A stretch of 34,712 nucleotides of DNA, from assembly GCA_012518185.1 (NCBI GenBank), contig JAAYTA010000061.1, positions 1 to 34,712 on the forward strand, written 5' to 3'. Under the pieces are notes generated by a model. It was given only the letters and a program-made list of their open reading frames with translations, had not been told where the DNA came from and ran no database searches. Origin of the DNA: Methanobacteriota archaeon (GTDB lineage Archaea > Thermoplasmatota > Thermoplasmata > Methanomassiliicoccales > Methanomassiliicoccaceae). Of the stretch, positions 1 to 7,907 are shown in pieces (within the stretch, counting starts at the first letter, position 1; each line of letters starts with the position of its first letter). The position numbers and the translations under genes were made by a program.

Positions 1-10
1 TAAGATAAAA

Positions 11-145
11 GGATGGGACAGTCAGGCACAGGAAGTCCTGACAGGAGGCCACACTTGTTTTCATTTTGGAGCACACGACATAGTCTTGAGTGCATTATAA
101 GAGAGTGGACTTACACCCTACCTGTCCCAGACTAGGGATTGGGCC
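11..145 (+). ncRNA. possible structured RNA (unassigned)
   Basis: No reading frame is seen here, but three nested complementary segments suggest a folded RNA: 15-21 (GGGACAG) with 122-128 (CTGTCCC), 24-26 with 117-119 across a 2x2 mismatch, and 33-38 (AAGTCC) with 107-112 (GGACTT). A competing local hairpin pairs 21-26 (GTCAGG) with 37-42 (CCTGAC). The order of an outer terminal helix followed by GGAAGTCC near the 5' side and AGAG..GGACTTAC near the 3' side loosely recalls the P1 and P4 regions of RNase P RNA. The bulged U of P4, the CR-IV motif and the specificity domain are not seen, and the spacing is far too short. Strand is assumed. The element may also extend beyond the left edge. Confidence 0.3.
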
Positions 146-474
146 CGTTAAATTTATACTTTTCGCAATCATTTCGTTTTTGATAAAACAGCTGGGTGAT
201 TATATATCGGTACGAAAAAAATACATATTCTTCGAATAATGTAAAAAGCATGGACTATGCCTAACAATAGAGTGAAAGCAGGAATGGTTGATTTATTTCA
301 TGATTATGTATGCACTGGATGATTAATGTGTAGTAGTTCTTTGAAAATTACTAGATTATGATAAGCATTAAATATGTAAACGTCATCGAAGGCATGTCGT
401 TCTGCCGACCAAGGCCGGTAGACGCGATGATGCAATTGCTATATTCTGCCGACCTGGGCAAAAGTCAAGGTCGA
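146..474. other. non-coding stretch before psmB
   Basis: No open frame of useful length is seen. An AT-rich segment at about 148-160 could be a TATA-like element. The 11-base word TTCTGCCGACC occurs twice, at 400-410 and 444-454. The second copy runs into a 6-bp hairpin, CGACCT (450-455) with AGGTCG (468-473), placed directly before the psmB TATA box. Nothing else is recognised. Confidence 0.5.
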
Positions 475-477
475 TAA

Positions 478-489
478 ATTATATATATA
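478..489 (+). promoter_or_regulatory. TATA box of psmB
   Basis: An alternating TA run (ATTATATATATA) matches the archaeal TATA element. Transcription would be expected to begin about 25 bases downstream, near 503-510, leaving a leader of about 45-50 bases before the ATG at 555. The assignment is by pattern and position only. Confidence 0.6.
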
Positions 490-499
490 GCCGCTTTCA

Positions 500-515
500 T
501 TCGATAGTAATCGAA
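500..515. promoter_or_regulatory. perfect inverted repeat at the presumed psmB transcription start
   Basis: TTCGAT-AGTA-ATCGAA is a perfect 6-bp inverted repeat with a 4-base spacer. It lies at the distance from the TATA box where transcription should start, a usual place for an archaeal repressor operator, or it could form a small hairpin at the RNA 5' end. The core TCGATAGTAATC recurs inside psmB at 691-702. Confidence 0.35.
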
Positions 516-554
516 AGAACATCATCTTTTAACCGCTTTTGAGGTTGATGGCAC

Positions 555-1217
555 ATGGCTAATAATGAGCTTAAGACGGGTACTACCACGATCGGCATAG
601 TGTATAAGGATGGAGTGGTTATGGCCACTGAACATAGGGCCACCATGGGCAACATCATCGCTCACAAGGACGTCCAGAAACTTTTCAAAATCGATAGTAA
701 TCTCGGTATGACGGTCGCTGGATTAGTTGGTGATGCGCAACTCCTAGTCCGATACATGAAAGCAGAGGTAGAGCTATATAAGCTCAAGCGGGGCGCTAAT
801 ATGTCCGTCAAATCTGCTGCCACTCTTTTGAGCAACATCATGCGAGGAGGAGGCGGATCGTACGGATTCTACTACGTCGGACTGATTATGGGAGGAATTG
901 ACGCAGAGGGAGGTCATGTATACTCTCTTGATAGTGCAGGCGGCTCGATAAGAGACGATTACACAAGTACAGGTTCTGGTTCTCCATATGCATACGGCGT
1001 ATTGGAAGATCATTATGTCAAAGACATGGAAGAACAGGACGCTATTGATCTCGCTATCCGAGGCCTTAATGCAGCTATGCGTCGAGATTCTGCATCTGGA
1101 GATGGCTACGCTGTCGCCGTCATAAATAAGGATGGTTTCCGTGAGCTTGGAGCTGAAGAGACCCTAGAAAGGGCTGAGGCCATTGGCTTGCGGATTGGTT
1201 ACGTCCGCCAGAAGTAA
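555..1217 (+). CDS. psmB: 20S proteasome beta subunit
   Basis: Encodes the catalytic beta subunit of the archaeal 20S proteasome, which degrades unfolded and tagged proteins in the cytoplasm as part of an alpha7-beta7-beta7-alpha7 barrel. At 220 residues it has the usual family length. A short propeptide (residues 1-9) ends in TG, so autocleavage before Thr10 would expose the N-terminal threonine nucleophile (mature start TTTIGI). Other family features are the early basic and acidic positions around TEHRATMG and the late SGDGYAVAVI segment that includes the active-site-supporting Asp/Ser region. The start at 555 is supported by GAGGTTGATGG at 541-551. The ATG inside that ribosome site (548) leads at once to a stop. 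aCPSF1 follows in the same direction after 65 bases, a neighbour pairing seen in several euryarchaea. No alpha subunit is in the window. Confidence 0.97.
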   Translation: MANNELKTGTTTIGIVYKDGVVMATEHRATMGNIIAHKDVQKLFKIDSNLGMTVAGLVGDAQLLVRYMKAEVELYKLKRGANMSVKSAATLLSNIMRGGGGSYGFYYVGLIMGGIDAEGGHVYSLDSAGGSIRDDYTSTGSGSPYAYGVLEDHYVKDMEEQDAIDLAIRGLNAAMRRDSASGDGYAVAVINKDGFRELGAEETLERAEAIGLRIGYVRQK

Positions 1218-1282
1218 ATCTCTTACCAATCTACCTTTTTATTATTATAAAATCTAAACTAAAATCTAAGTAGGAATTATTC
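1218..1282 (+). promoter_or_regulatory. psmB end tract and aCPSF1 promoter
   Basis: A pyrimidine-rich run ending in TTTTT (about 1232-1240) after the psmB stop fits an archaeal T-tract terminator. The overlapping TTATTATAAAAT (about 1240-1251) is a good TATA box for the next gene, which would place transcription start only a few bases before the ATG at 1283. Confidence 0.45.
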
Positions 1283-3193
1283 ATGAGCGCTGATAGAATT
1301 ATTGAGGATGCTAAAGAGCATATACGGAAGATAGCGCCTTCCGATGTTAATATAACAGGCATAGACTACGAAGGTCCTGTCGTCGTAATATATACTACAG
1401 ATATGGATAAATTTGCATCCAATAATGATATTGTGAGACAACTTGCACAGGGACTTCGAAGACGAGTAGCCATAAGGCCAGATCCCGATTCTCTCGCAGA
1501 CCCAGATCTCGTAGAGAAGCGACTTCGGGAGATTATCCCCGAAGAAGCACAAATCACAGATATTTATTTTGATGATGATAGTGGGGAAGTGACTATAGAG
1601 GCTATAGCTCCTGGAATAGTCATTGGAAAGCACGGTAGTATTCTGAATGAGATAAAGAAAGACATTGGCTGGGCCCCTAAAGTAGTCCGCGCGCCCCCAA
1701 TCCCTTCTAAGACTGTATCAGACATACGTAATTACCTCCGCCAGATTAGTGATGAGCGTAAATCAATACTTAAGAAAGTGGGCCGACGACTCAGCCGGCA
1801 GAGGATTGAAGGCGAAACCTGGGTCCGAACAACTGGATTAGGAGGCTATCGAGAAGTGGGGCGTTCTGCTACCTTACTGAGTACTAGAGAAAGTAAAGTG
1901 CTCATAGATTGTGGTGTGGATCCTTCAGATCGTGAAGGCGGTACTCCATACTTCAACGCCCCCGAACTACTGCCTTTGGATAGTATTGATGGCGTTGTTA
2001 TTACACATGCTCATGCTGATCATTGCGCATTACTTCCAGTACTCTACAAATATGGCTACGATGGTCCAGTATACTGCACGCCGCCAACTCGTGACCTAAT
2101 GTCACTTAATCAGCTAGATTATCTGAAAGTATCTTTCGGAGAAGGAAAGAAGGCACCATATGATTCATCACATGTTAGAGAAGTAGTAGCACACTGTATA
2201 CCTCTTAAATATGGTGAGACTACAGATATAGCGCCAGATATCCGCCTGACTTTTCAGAATGCGGGACATATCCTGGGGTCTTCAGTATGTCATTTCCACA
2301 TTGGAGATGGATTATACAATATTGCTTTCACTGGCGATATGAAGTTTGAGAGGACTTGGCTATTCAATGCTACCGCTAACAAATTCCCTAGATTAGAAAC
2401 TCTATTCATTGAGGCAACTTACGGCGGACATCGTGATCACCAACCTAGCAGGCATGATGCAGCCAATAACTTGAGAGAAATATGTGAGCGCACGCTTAAG
2501 AAGGGAGGTAAAATCCTGATACCTGTGTTCGCAGTAGGACGTTCACAGGAAGTTATGCTAGTCCTTGAAGAGCTTATGAGAACGGGAAAACTTCCAACCG
2601 TGCCTATTTATCTCGATGGACTTATTTGGGAGGCTACTGCTATTCACACTGCTTATCCTGAATATCTAAATTCACAGTTAAGGACTCAGATATTCCAAAT
2701 GGGGCAGAATCCATTCCTCTCTTCAGTGTTTAAGAGAGTAGAAACTCAGGAAATGAGGGAGAGAATATCTCACGATGGAGAGTCTTGTATCGTACTTACT
2801 ACATCTGGTATGATGAATGGCGGCCCTGTTCTGGAATATTTGAAGAATTGGGCAGATAATCCTCAGAATACGCTCGTATTCGTCGGATATCAGGCTGATG
2901 GCACCATTGGAAGCAAGATTCAGAGAGGGATAAAGGAGATTACATTATCAGAGAGGGGGAGGCCAGTAACAGTTAAGATGCGTATGAATATAGAAACTTC
3001 TGAAGGTTTTTCTGGCCACTCTGATCGCCGTCAACTCATGTCATATATTGCTTCTTTAGATCCTAAACCAGAGAGAATAATTATTGGACATGGAGATGAA
3101 CATAAGTGTATCGATCTAGCGTCTTCGTTGTACAAAAAATTCAATGTTGAAACTCGTGCACCGATGAATCTAGAAACCATTCGTATGAAGTGA
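1283..3193 (+). CDS. fttA: KH-domain beta-CASP ribonuclease aCPSF1 / transcription termination factor FttA
   Basis: A 636-residue archaeal homologue of the CPSF73 endonuclease; the family trims RNA 3' ends and terminates transcription (aCPSF1/FttA). N-terminal KH-type RNA-binding domains cover about residues 1-145 and include GIVIGKHG, a GxxG loop. The metallo-beta-lactamase core carries H242-A-H-A-D-H247, the zinc ligands, plus later NAGHILGSS and FTGD motifs. The beta-CASP insert includes PVFAVGRSQE, and the C-terminal catalytic segment includes FSGHSDRRQL and GHGDEHKC. The length is typical and all key motifs are intact, so an active two-metal nuclease is expected. The gene has its own TATA box just upstream. 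A perfect 10-bp hairpin overlaps the stop codon. Family assignment is very firm; the termination role is established for relatives. Confidence 0.97.
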   Translation: MSADRIIEDAKEHIRKIAPSDVNITGIDYEGPVVVIYTTDMDKFASNNDIVRQLAQGLRRRVAIRPDPDSLADPDLVEKRLREIIPEEAQITDIYFDDDSGEVTIEAIAPGIVIGKHGSILNEIKKDIGWAPKVVRAPPIPSKTVSDIRNYLRQISDERKSILKKVGRRLSRQRIEGETWVRTTGLGGYREVGRSATLLSTRESKVLIDCGVDPSDREGGTPYFNAPELLPLDSIDGVVITHAHADHCALLPVLYKYGYDGPVYCTPPTRDLMSLNQLDYLKVSFGEGKKAPYDSSHVREVVAHCIPLKYGETTDIAPDIRLTFQNAGHILGSSVCHFHIGDGLYNIAFTGDMKFERTWLFNATANKFPRLETLFIEATYGGHRDHQPSRHDAANNLREICERTLKKGGKILIPVFAVGRSQEVMLVLEELMRTGKLPTVPIYLDGLIWEATAIHTAYPEYLNSQLRTQIFQMGQNPFLSSVFKRVETQEMRERISHDGESCIVLTTSGMMNGGPVLEYLKNWADNPQNTLVFVGYQADGTIGSKIQRGIKEITLSERGRPVTVKMRMNIETSEGFSGHSDRRQLMSYIASLDPKPERIIIGHGDEHKCIDLASSLYKKFNVETRAPMNLETIRMK

Positions 3194-3216
3194 TGAGAGA
3201 ACTCTCCTCATCACTT
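3188..3216 (+). terminator. hairpin overlapping the aCPSF1 stop codon
   Basis: AAGTGATGAG (3188-3197) and CTCATCACTT (3207-3216) form a perfect 10-bp stem with a 9-base loop. The TGA stop is inside the left arm. A short A/T run follows. It may act as a 3' end stabiliser or processing site; archaeal termination normally relies on T tracts, so calling it a terminator is an inference. Confidence 0.45.
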
Positions 3217-3276
3217 TAAAAAACACTTTTCCAGTAATTTTATCAAGCCCTTTCTCACCTCTAATAATGGTTATTC

Positions 3277-3822
3277 ATGAGATGTGATGTATGCGGAGTC
3301 GAAAGTGCTGATGAAGACGCATATTGTGATGAGTGTGAAGTGGCTAAGAATGCTTCCTCCACATTACCTTCAGCTATGTCAAAAGATGTATCAGGATCCA
3401 TTGATAAGTATGATTACCCGCCGACTCCATTAACACCTCAGCCTCCACTAAGAAAAAGTGTTCCAGTGAGTAGTTTGAATCTAGTCGAATTATTGTTTCT
3501 AATATCTGGAATTCTGCTTACAGCAGCCGGTTTTCAAAATTTAGGAGTGGGAGTTGAGACTCATTTTGTTCAATTTCTTTTTCTAGGAATAGTGGCTACA
3601 TTCTTGGGATTGATACAGATCGCACTCATCATCATGCCCGATATAATGATGGAGTGGAATAGATATGGTAGCATGCTAACAATCATTATCGCCTTTGTTT
3701 TCCTTATATGGGGCATGGCTGCAACTTTTGGAACTAACGTAGGTGTAAGCGGCGGAATGATATTCGTAGCTGGGCTATCTACTACTTTAGGACTAATGGT
3801 CAATGAAGGAATGATACGTTGA
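3277..3822 (+). CDS. zinc-ribbon protein with four membrane segments, function unknown
   Basis: A 181-residue protein of unrecognised family. The N-terminus has C3-x2-C6 and C17-x2-C20, a minimal zinc-ribbon of the kind often found at the start of archaeal membrane proteins. A Ser/Pro-rich linker (about 25-65) follows, then four hydrophobic segments at roughly 70-88, 100-122, 133-153 and 158-178. The cysteines would face the cytoplasm if the linker is cytoplasmic. The gene is on the same strand as aCPSF1, 83 bases downstream and beyond the hairpin, so it is probably transcribed separately. It ends 8 bases from the end of the opposing taw1, leaving almost no room for terminators. It is a real gene by its composition, intact frame and domain pattern; no function is proposed. 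Confidence 0.8.
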   Translation: MRCDVCGVESADEDAYCDECEVAKNASSTLPSAMSKDVSGSIDKYDYPPTPLTPQPPLRKSVPVSSLNLVELLFLISGILLTAAGFQNLGVGVETHFVQFLFLGIVATFLGLIQIALIIMPDIMMEWNRYGSMLTIIIAFVFLIWGMAATFGTNVGVSGGMIFVAGLSTTLGLMVNEGMIR

Positions 3823-3830
3823 AGATATTC

Positions 3831-4754
3831 TTAGAATATAGGGAGTTCCGACTCATCTCTTCCTAACACAGCTACACGAGAATCATGCCTCTCTTTCAGC
3901 AATTTCATACCTAATTCATTGCCCAGACGTTCAGAGAATTCTCTTATCATGATAGGAGATGGCATATTATCAATAGTCATCCTACGCCTAGAGTCTCCTA
4001 CAAAGACATATCCCTTAGGTTCTACGAATAATGGATCAGCCTTATCATCTAGTCTAGCATACTCTTTTTCCCAGCCCATATTCCAATCTTTAACCAGTGT
4101 ATGACGTATGACCTTACGCGTGTTAAGAGAGGGTAATATTTCCAAGGTACGGTTTAATCTTTCCCAGCCATCCTTTATTCGAGGAATACATAATCTCTTA
4201 TAGATCTCCTCATTGGGTGCTGCCACCGTGACATATAATTGAGATGGTAGAGGATCCAGTTTTTCTAAGACTTCTGGAAATGTGCCATTTGTAACTAAAA
4301 ATGTGCTCATTCCTCGCCGATGACAAACATCTATAAAGCCACCCAGGTGAGGATACATAGTTGGCTCACCGGATAACGATATGGCGACGTGTTTGGGTTC
4401 TCGTGATTCTTCCCAATTTTCTCTTGAGCATCTAGGATCTCCTCCGAATCCAGAGACAAGTTTGCGTTGCTCTTCGATGCAATGATCTAGAATTTCTTCA
4501 GGATCTTTCCATTGTACATCTGTAGCCTCAAATCCTTGCACTCTCCAGCAAAATAAGCAGTTGTGAGTGCATTGATTAACTACAGGAGTCATCTGTAGAC
4601 ACCGGTGAGATTTGATACCATAAAAATCCTGTTTATAGCAAGTGCGACCGTTGATTAACGACTGCTTCATCCAGTGACACAATTTTACTGCAGCGTGATC
4701 ACCATGCATGCGATATTGCTGCTTCTCCAGAGTTCGCTTGACATCAATTGCCAT
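3831..4754 (-). CDS. taw1: S-adenosylmethionine-dependent 4-demethylwyosine synthase (TYW1 family)
   Basis: A radical SAM enzyme that condenses pyruvate carbons onto N1-methylguanosine 37 of tRNA-Phe to form the tricyclic 4-demethylwyosine, the first tricycle step of wyosine biosynthesis. Two cysteine sets are visible at family positions: C26, C39 and C52 for the auxiliary Fe-S cluster, and C62-x3-C66-x2-C69 for the radical SAM cluster. LSGEPTMYP is the SAM-binding GGE-like motif. The 307-residue length fits the archaeal enzyme, which lacks the flavodoxin domain of the eukaryotic one. The gene begins 4 bases after rfcL ends, so the two are almost certainly co-transcribed, although their functions are unrelated. 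No other wyosine gene (Trm5, Taw2, Taw3) is in view. Confidence 0.95.
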   Translation of the reverse strand: MAIDVKRTLEKQQYRMHGDHAAVKLCHWMKQSLINGRTCYKQDFYGIKSHRCLQMTPVVNQCTHNCLFCWRVQGFEATDVQWKDPEEILDHCIEEQRKLVSGFGGDPRCSRENWEESREPKHVAISLSGEPTMYPHLGGFIDVCHRRGMSTFLVTNGTFPEVLEKLDPLPSQLYVTVAAPNEEIYKRLCIPRIKDGWERLNRTLEILPSLNTRKVIRHTLVKDWNMGWEKEYARLDDKADPLFVEPKGYVFVGDSRRRMTIDNMPSPIMIREFSERLGNELGMKLLKERHDSRVAVLGRDESELPIF

Positions 4755-4758
4755 ATTA

Positions 4759-6162
4759 TCAAAACGAGAATAGTCTGGCCTGATTAGGTGCAGACTTGGG
4801 TTCAGCTTTCTTCTCTACATCAATCTTATTATTTTTAGGAGATGAGTGCTCATTAACAAGCTTCTTAGCATCAGCAACTGCTCGCTTAACCTTGGCGCTA
4901 TCAACCTTCGCTCCGAGTAAGAAAGCGATCTCTTCCTGCTCCAACTCCATATCTATTATCATATTTAGCCGAAACTCTTCTTGCCGTTGAAAGAGTAACA
5001 TAAATGATGGTAAAAGATCCTGTTTCGCCGACTTAATTGACATGTGAGCCATATCTCCTAATTTGGCAGAGATTTCATTCTTCAATGCCCGGCTGGCTTT
5101 ACTCCGAGACATTTTCATAAGATACATGGGAAATTGATATCGTATATAGCCACGGATCTCTTTCTGCTTAGCTGCACAGACGCTAAAACTAAGATGATCG
5201 CTCGTGTAGGCCCAGAATCGATAATATTGGCGGCGGCGCACTCTGCTGAGAAAATCATCAGCTCGAGATATTGCCTTCATTCCTCGATATAGATCCATGT
5301 GATCGCGATATGCGTGTGGAAGATTCTCCTCAATCCATAGTAATTTATGATCTGGTGATTCATCTACATCCCTAAGACGAAAGCGGGCCTCTGCTGGATC
5401 CATTCTTTTGAATATATCGTCCATGACTGAATACATCGTCTGCTCTACTTCTCTAAATCCCATAGATATGGTATCTTTCTCATTAATTTCAGTGCGTCCA
5501 GCGGCAAGGGCTTGTAGATCTCGGATAGCAGAACGTAAATCTCCATTACTATTTTCTGCAAGTATTTCTAACGCATTATCACTGATCTTTATGCCTCGAT
5601 CTCTCGCGATGTTGCCGAGGACGTTTCTTACAGTGGGCGCTTTGATGCGCGCAAACTTGACTTGCAATGTACCATTCTTTAATGCCGAACTTCGTCTGCT
5701 CAGTGCATACCAATCATTAACAATTAGGATAACTGGCTGTTTTGTGGAACGTACTAATTCAGCCATGGCTGGTACACCTCCTCTATCTTCACGACCGCTT
5801 ATGTTATCAGCTTCATCTAAAACGATTAATTTGAGTTTGCCATCTTTTGATGATAAATATTCTCCTGTATTGCTAAATGTTTCACCTAAAGCGCCCCTTA
5901 ATGCGATCGATCTTATGGCATCAGCGTTTCGCTGATCAGAGGCGTTCATTTCTACTACATCCCAGTTGTAATCAGCAGCTAGAGCTAAGGCAGCACTAGT
6001 TTTACCAGTTCCTGGAGTACCTATGAGTACTGCAGCCTTCTTTGAAGGATTACCCTTTTCCCAATCCTCAGCCCATCCCTTAAGATCTCGGACGGCTTTG
6101 GGATTCCCTAGAACTTCATCAAGACCCTTGGGGCGATAAGCTTCTGTCCAATCCTCACTCAT
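4759..6162 (-). CDS. rfcL: replication factor C large subunit
   Basis: The large subunit of the archaeal clamp loader, which opens the PCNA ring and places it on primed DNA with RFC small subunits. The AAA+ module has Walker A GTPGTGKT (48-55), Walker B LDEAD (115-119) and a sensor-2-like GDLRSAIRDLQ segment. The helical collar domain fills the centre. A charged, lysine-rich tail ends in QARLFSF (461-467), a C-terminal PIP box for PCNA binding. The length of 467 residues is normal. A TATA-like element (GTATTTATTTATCG read on the minus strand, about 6191-6204) lies around 30-40 bases before the ATG, so the leader is short. taw1 follows directly. FEN-1, another PCNA partner, lies further along at 28336. 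Confidence 0.97.
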   Translation of the reverse strand: MSEDWTEAYRPKGLDEVLGNPKAVRDLKGWAEDWEKGNPSKKAAVLIGTPGTGKTSAALALAADYNWDVVEMNASDQRNADAIRSIALRGALGETFSNTGEYLSSKDGKLKLIVLDEADNISGREDRGGVPAMAELVRSTKQPVILIVNDWYALSRRSSALKNGTLQVKFARIKAPTVRNVLGNIARDRGIKISDNALEILAENSNGDLRSAIRDLQALAAGRTEINEKDTISMGFREVEQTMYSVMDDIFKRMDPAEARFRLRDVDESPDHKLLWIEENLPHAYRDHMDLYRGMKAISRADDFLSRVRRRQYYRFWAYTSDHLSFSVCAAKQKEIRGYIRYQFPMYLMKMSRSKASRALKNEISAKLGDMAHMSIKSAKQDLLPSFMLLFQRQEEFRLNMIIDMELEQEEIAFLLGAKVDSAKVKRAVADAKKLVNEHSSPKNNKIDVEKKAEPKSAPNQARLFSF

Positions 6163-6230
6163 GACAAGCCGAAAAACAGGTTAGTTCGATAAATAAATAC
6201 TCATAGGATAAGCGAATAAGTGGATTGATT

Positions 6231-6581
6231 TCATGATATATACTGAAGTGATGAACCTATTTCGTCATAAGATATTATTTTGATAATTGAATCCTGACCA
6301 AACTCCTCCCTGATTTTATCCTTTTCATTTTCAGATACAATAATAGTAGTATTGATACCTTCTTCTACCGTTTCAGCATACTCTTCTAACACATCAGACT
6401 CACTCCACATTCCTTCTGGCTCAATGAATTCTAACGCAATCAATTCTCCGTTATCTAGTACTCTGATTAACGCCCTGGTCCCTATGGGGGTGTCCATAGT
6501 ATCTCCCTCGAATGAGAGGGTGGAATTTATGCTTTGTAAGAGTGTCAGGCGATTGGCGAGTACGTCAGAAATAATAGACAT
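6231..6581 (-). CDS. small acidic protein, unknown function
   Basis: A 116-residue soluble protein I do not recognise. It is acidic, with no signal peptide, membrane segment or cysteine cluster. The middle part alternates hydrophobic beta-like stretches (TRALIRVLDNGELIALEFIE) with an acidic helix (about 58-76), and the C-terminus again looks alpha/beta. It starts 31 bases downstream of the DUF438-hemerythrin-PAS gene on the same strand, so the two may be co-transcribed. It lies 68 bases before the rfcL start region. The open frame and spacing support a real gene; no function is proposed. Confidence 0.6.
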   Translation of the reverse strand: MSIISDVLANRLTLLQSINSTLSFEGDTMDTPIGTRALIRVLDNGELIALEFIEPEGMWSESDVLEEYAETVEEGINTTIIVSENEKDKIREEFGQDSIIKIISYDEIGSSLQYIS

Positions 6582-6612
6582 GATGAGCCTAAGCTCATCT
6601 AGTCAAATATAT

Positions 6613-7833
6613 TCATTCCTCGTCAAGAAGGCGCTTCTCTCCTTCTAGTTCCATTATACCAGTAACGTTTTGAACGACTTCTACCGCTCCGCGATAATTT
6701 CCACTTTTATCTCGGATCGGATAAAATCTGATGTGTATCTTCTTCCCTTCCATGTTGATCCAGAACTCTGCCTCATCCCTTTCTCCCGATTTGAATTCCC
6801 CAACTATTTTCTGAACAGCATGTAAGCTTTTACTGGGATGGCAATTCTGAACCTTACGACCGATCACCGCTTCAGTCCGTATAAATATACGTTCAGCAGG
6901 CGTGGAGAAATAACGGACTCGATCGTCTTCACCAACATAAGTTATCTCTACAGGTAGAGCATTGAAAATCATATTCACTTCTTCAGCTGTCAGTTTCCCA
7001 GTCAGCAGATCTACTTCTCCATGCTTATCTTCCTTAATGTCTTCAGGCACTATAGGTTGAAATCCAATCTGTGCATGGTGCGGTACAAAAGAACATGCTC
7101 CAATATCATCGAACTGGCGTATTACCTCATTCCATTCTAATATATCCATTACGTTGAGAGCTTGTGGGAACAATACATGGTTTTCTTTGTGGAAATGAGT
7201 ATTTAGCAATGAAAGCAATTGAGATATTGAGCATGCTAATATGTCATATGAGATGCTTGCTCCCTCACTCATTTCATTTATGAACGTAACTATTTCTTTC
7301 TCCTTGCGGCGAAGTACATCGTGTTCCGCCCACATGCGAGCTGGTGGACCAGTTATTCCATGCCGCTCCATATACGGGAATAGGACATTCTCTTCTCTCT
7401 GGAAATGCTTCCTTGACTCACTTAAAAAAGGTGGAAAATCTCTTAATCTATTATGATCAGATTCATCACCTTTTCCGCTGGCAAGTCTGATAGACGAATC
7501 TCTTGCTTTACTGACACATCCTAAGATATAGGCATGCTCTTCCATTAGCGTGTGGATAGGATGTCCTGGAAGCTCAAGGAGTTCCTCTTCAGTTTCAGTG
7601 ATATCTGCCATATAACGTATGTGAGCATCACACAATACTAGCATGTCATCAATGGCCCATCCCTCTTTAGAAAGTTGATTTTCCGCCTCTGCCACCTCGA
7701 AAGGATCTAGAGTTTCCATGAACTTGCGATATGACTGTTCTTGGACATCCTGATCTCCTTCTCGCAACTTGTCAACAAGATTCTTTAGTTTGCTCTTCAA
7801 GCTGCTATCTATCTCAATGCTTACTCCATCCAT
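6613..7833 (-). CDS. DUF438 - hemerythrin-like - PAS domain protein
   Basis: A 406-residue putative sensor. Order of domains: DUF438 (about 15-85), a hemerythrin/HHE four-helix domain (about 90-230), and a C-terminal PAS domain (about 280-392). Likely di-iron ligands are H94 or H100, H143 with E147, H171, and H213/H215 with E217. The PAS part has TYVGEDDRVRYFS and the RDKSGNYRGAVEVVQNVT close. Family members are thought to sense oxygen, nitric oxide or redox state through the iron site, with the PAS domain binding a ligand or relaying a signal. No kinase, HTH or cyclase output domain is attached, so the output partner is unknown; the small gene at 6231 is the immediate downstream neighbour. 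Domain calls are firm, the sensed signal is inferred. Confidence 0.9.
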   Translation of the reverse strand: MDGVSIEIDSSLKSKLKNLVDKLREGDQDVQEQSYRKFMETLDPFEVAEAENQLSKEGWAIDDMLVLCDAHIRYMADITETEEELLELPGHPIHTLMEEHAYILGCVSKARDSSIRLASGKGDESDHNRLRDFPPFLSESRKHFQREENVLFPYMERHGITGPPARMWAEHDVLRRKEKEIVTFINEMSEGASISYDILACSISQLLSLLNTHFHKENHVLFPQALNVMDILEWNEVIRQFDDIGACSFVPHHAQIGFQPIVPEDIKEDKHGEVDLLTGKLTAEEVNMIFNALPVEITYVGEDDRVRYFSTPAERIFIRTEAVIGRKVQNCHPSKSLHAVQKIVGEFKSGERDEAEFWINMEGKKIHIRFYPIRDKSGNYRGAVEVVQNVTGIMELEGEKRLLDEE

Positions 7834-7907
7834 AATTGAATATTGGTAACTTCGTCCTCATCATCTTTTGCATACTTTCTAGCTCAAATGTAATGCATAC
7901 TAGGAGT

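Noticed and set aside
20-50. GTCAGG...GGAAG, similar to the SRP RNA helix 8 region.
   Set aside because: The GGAA tetraloop is not closed by the required CC/GG pairs and the AGCA side of the symmetric loop is missing.
421-460. GATGATG with a possible C/D-box small RNA pattern.
   Set aside because: No CUGA box D is found at a workable distance, and no guide-like segment can be justified.
5408-5935. A 175-codon open frame on the plus strand opposite rfcL.
   Set aside because: It is the antisense shadow of a strongly conserved AAA+ domain; its product is Ser/Leu-rich with no recognisable pattern or ribosome site.
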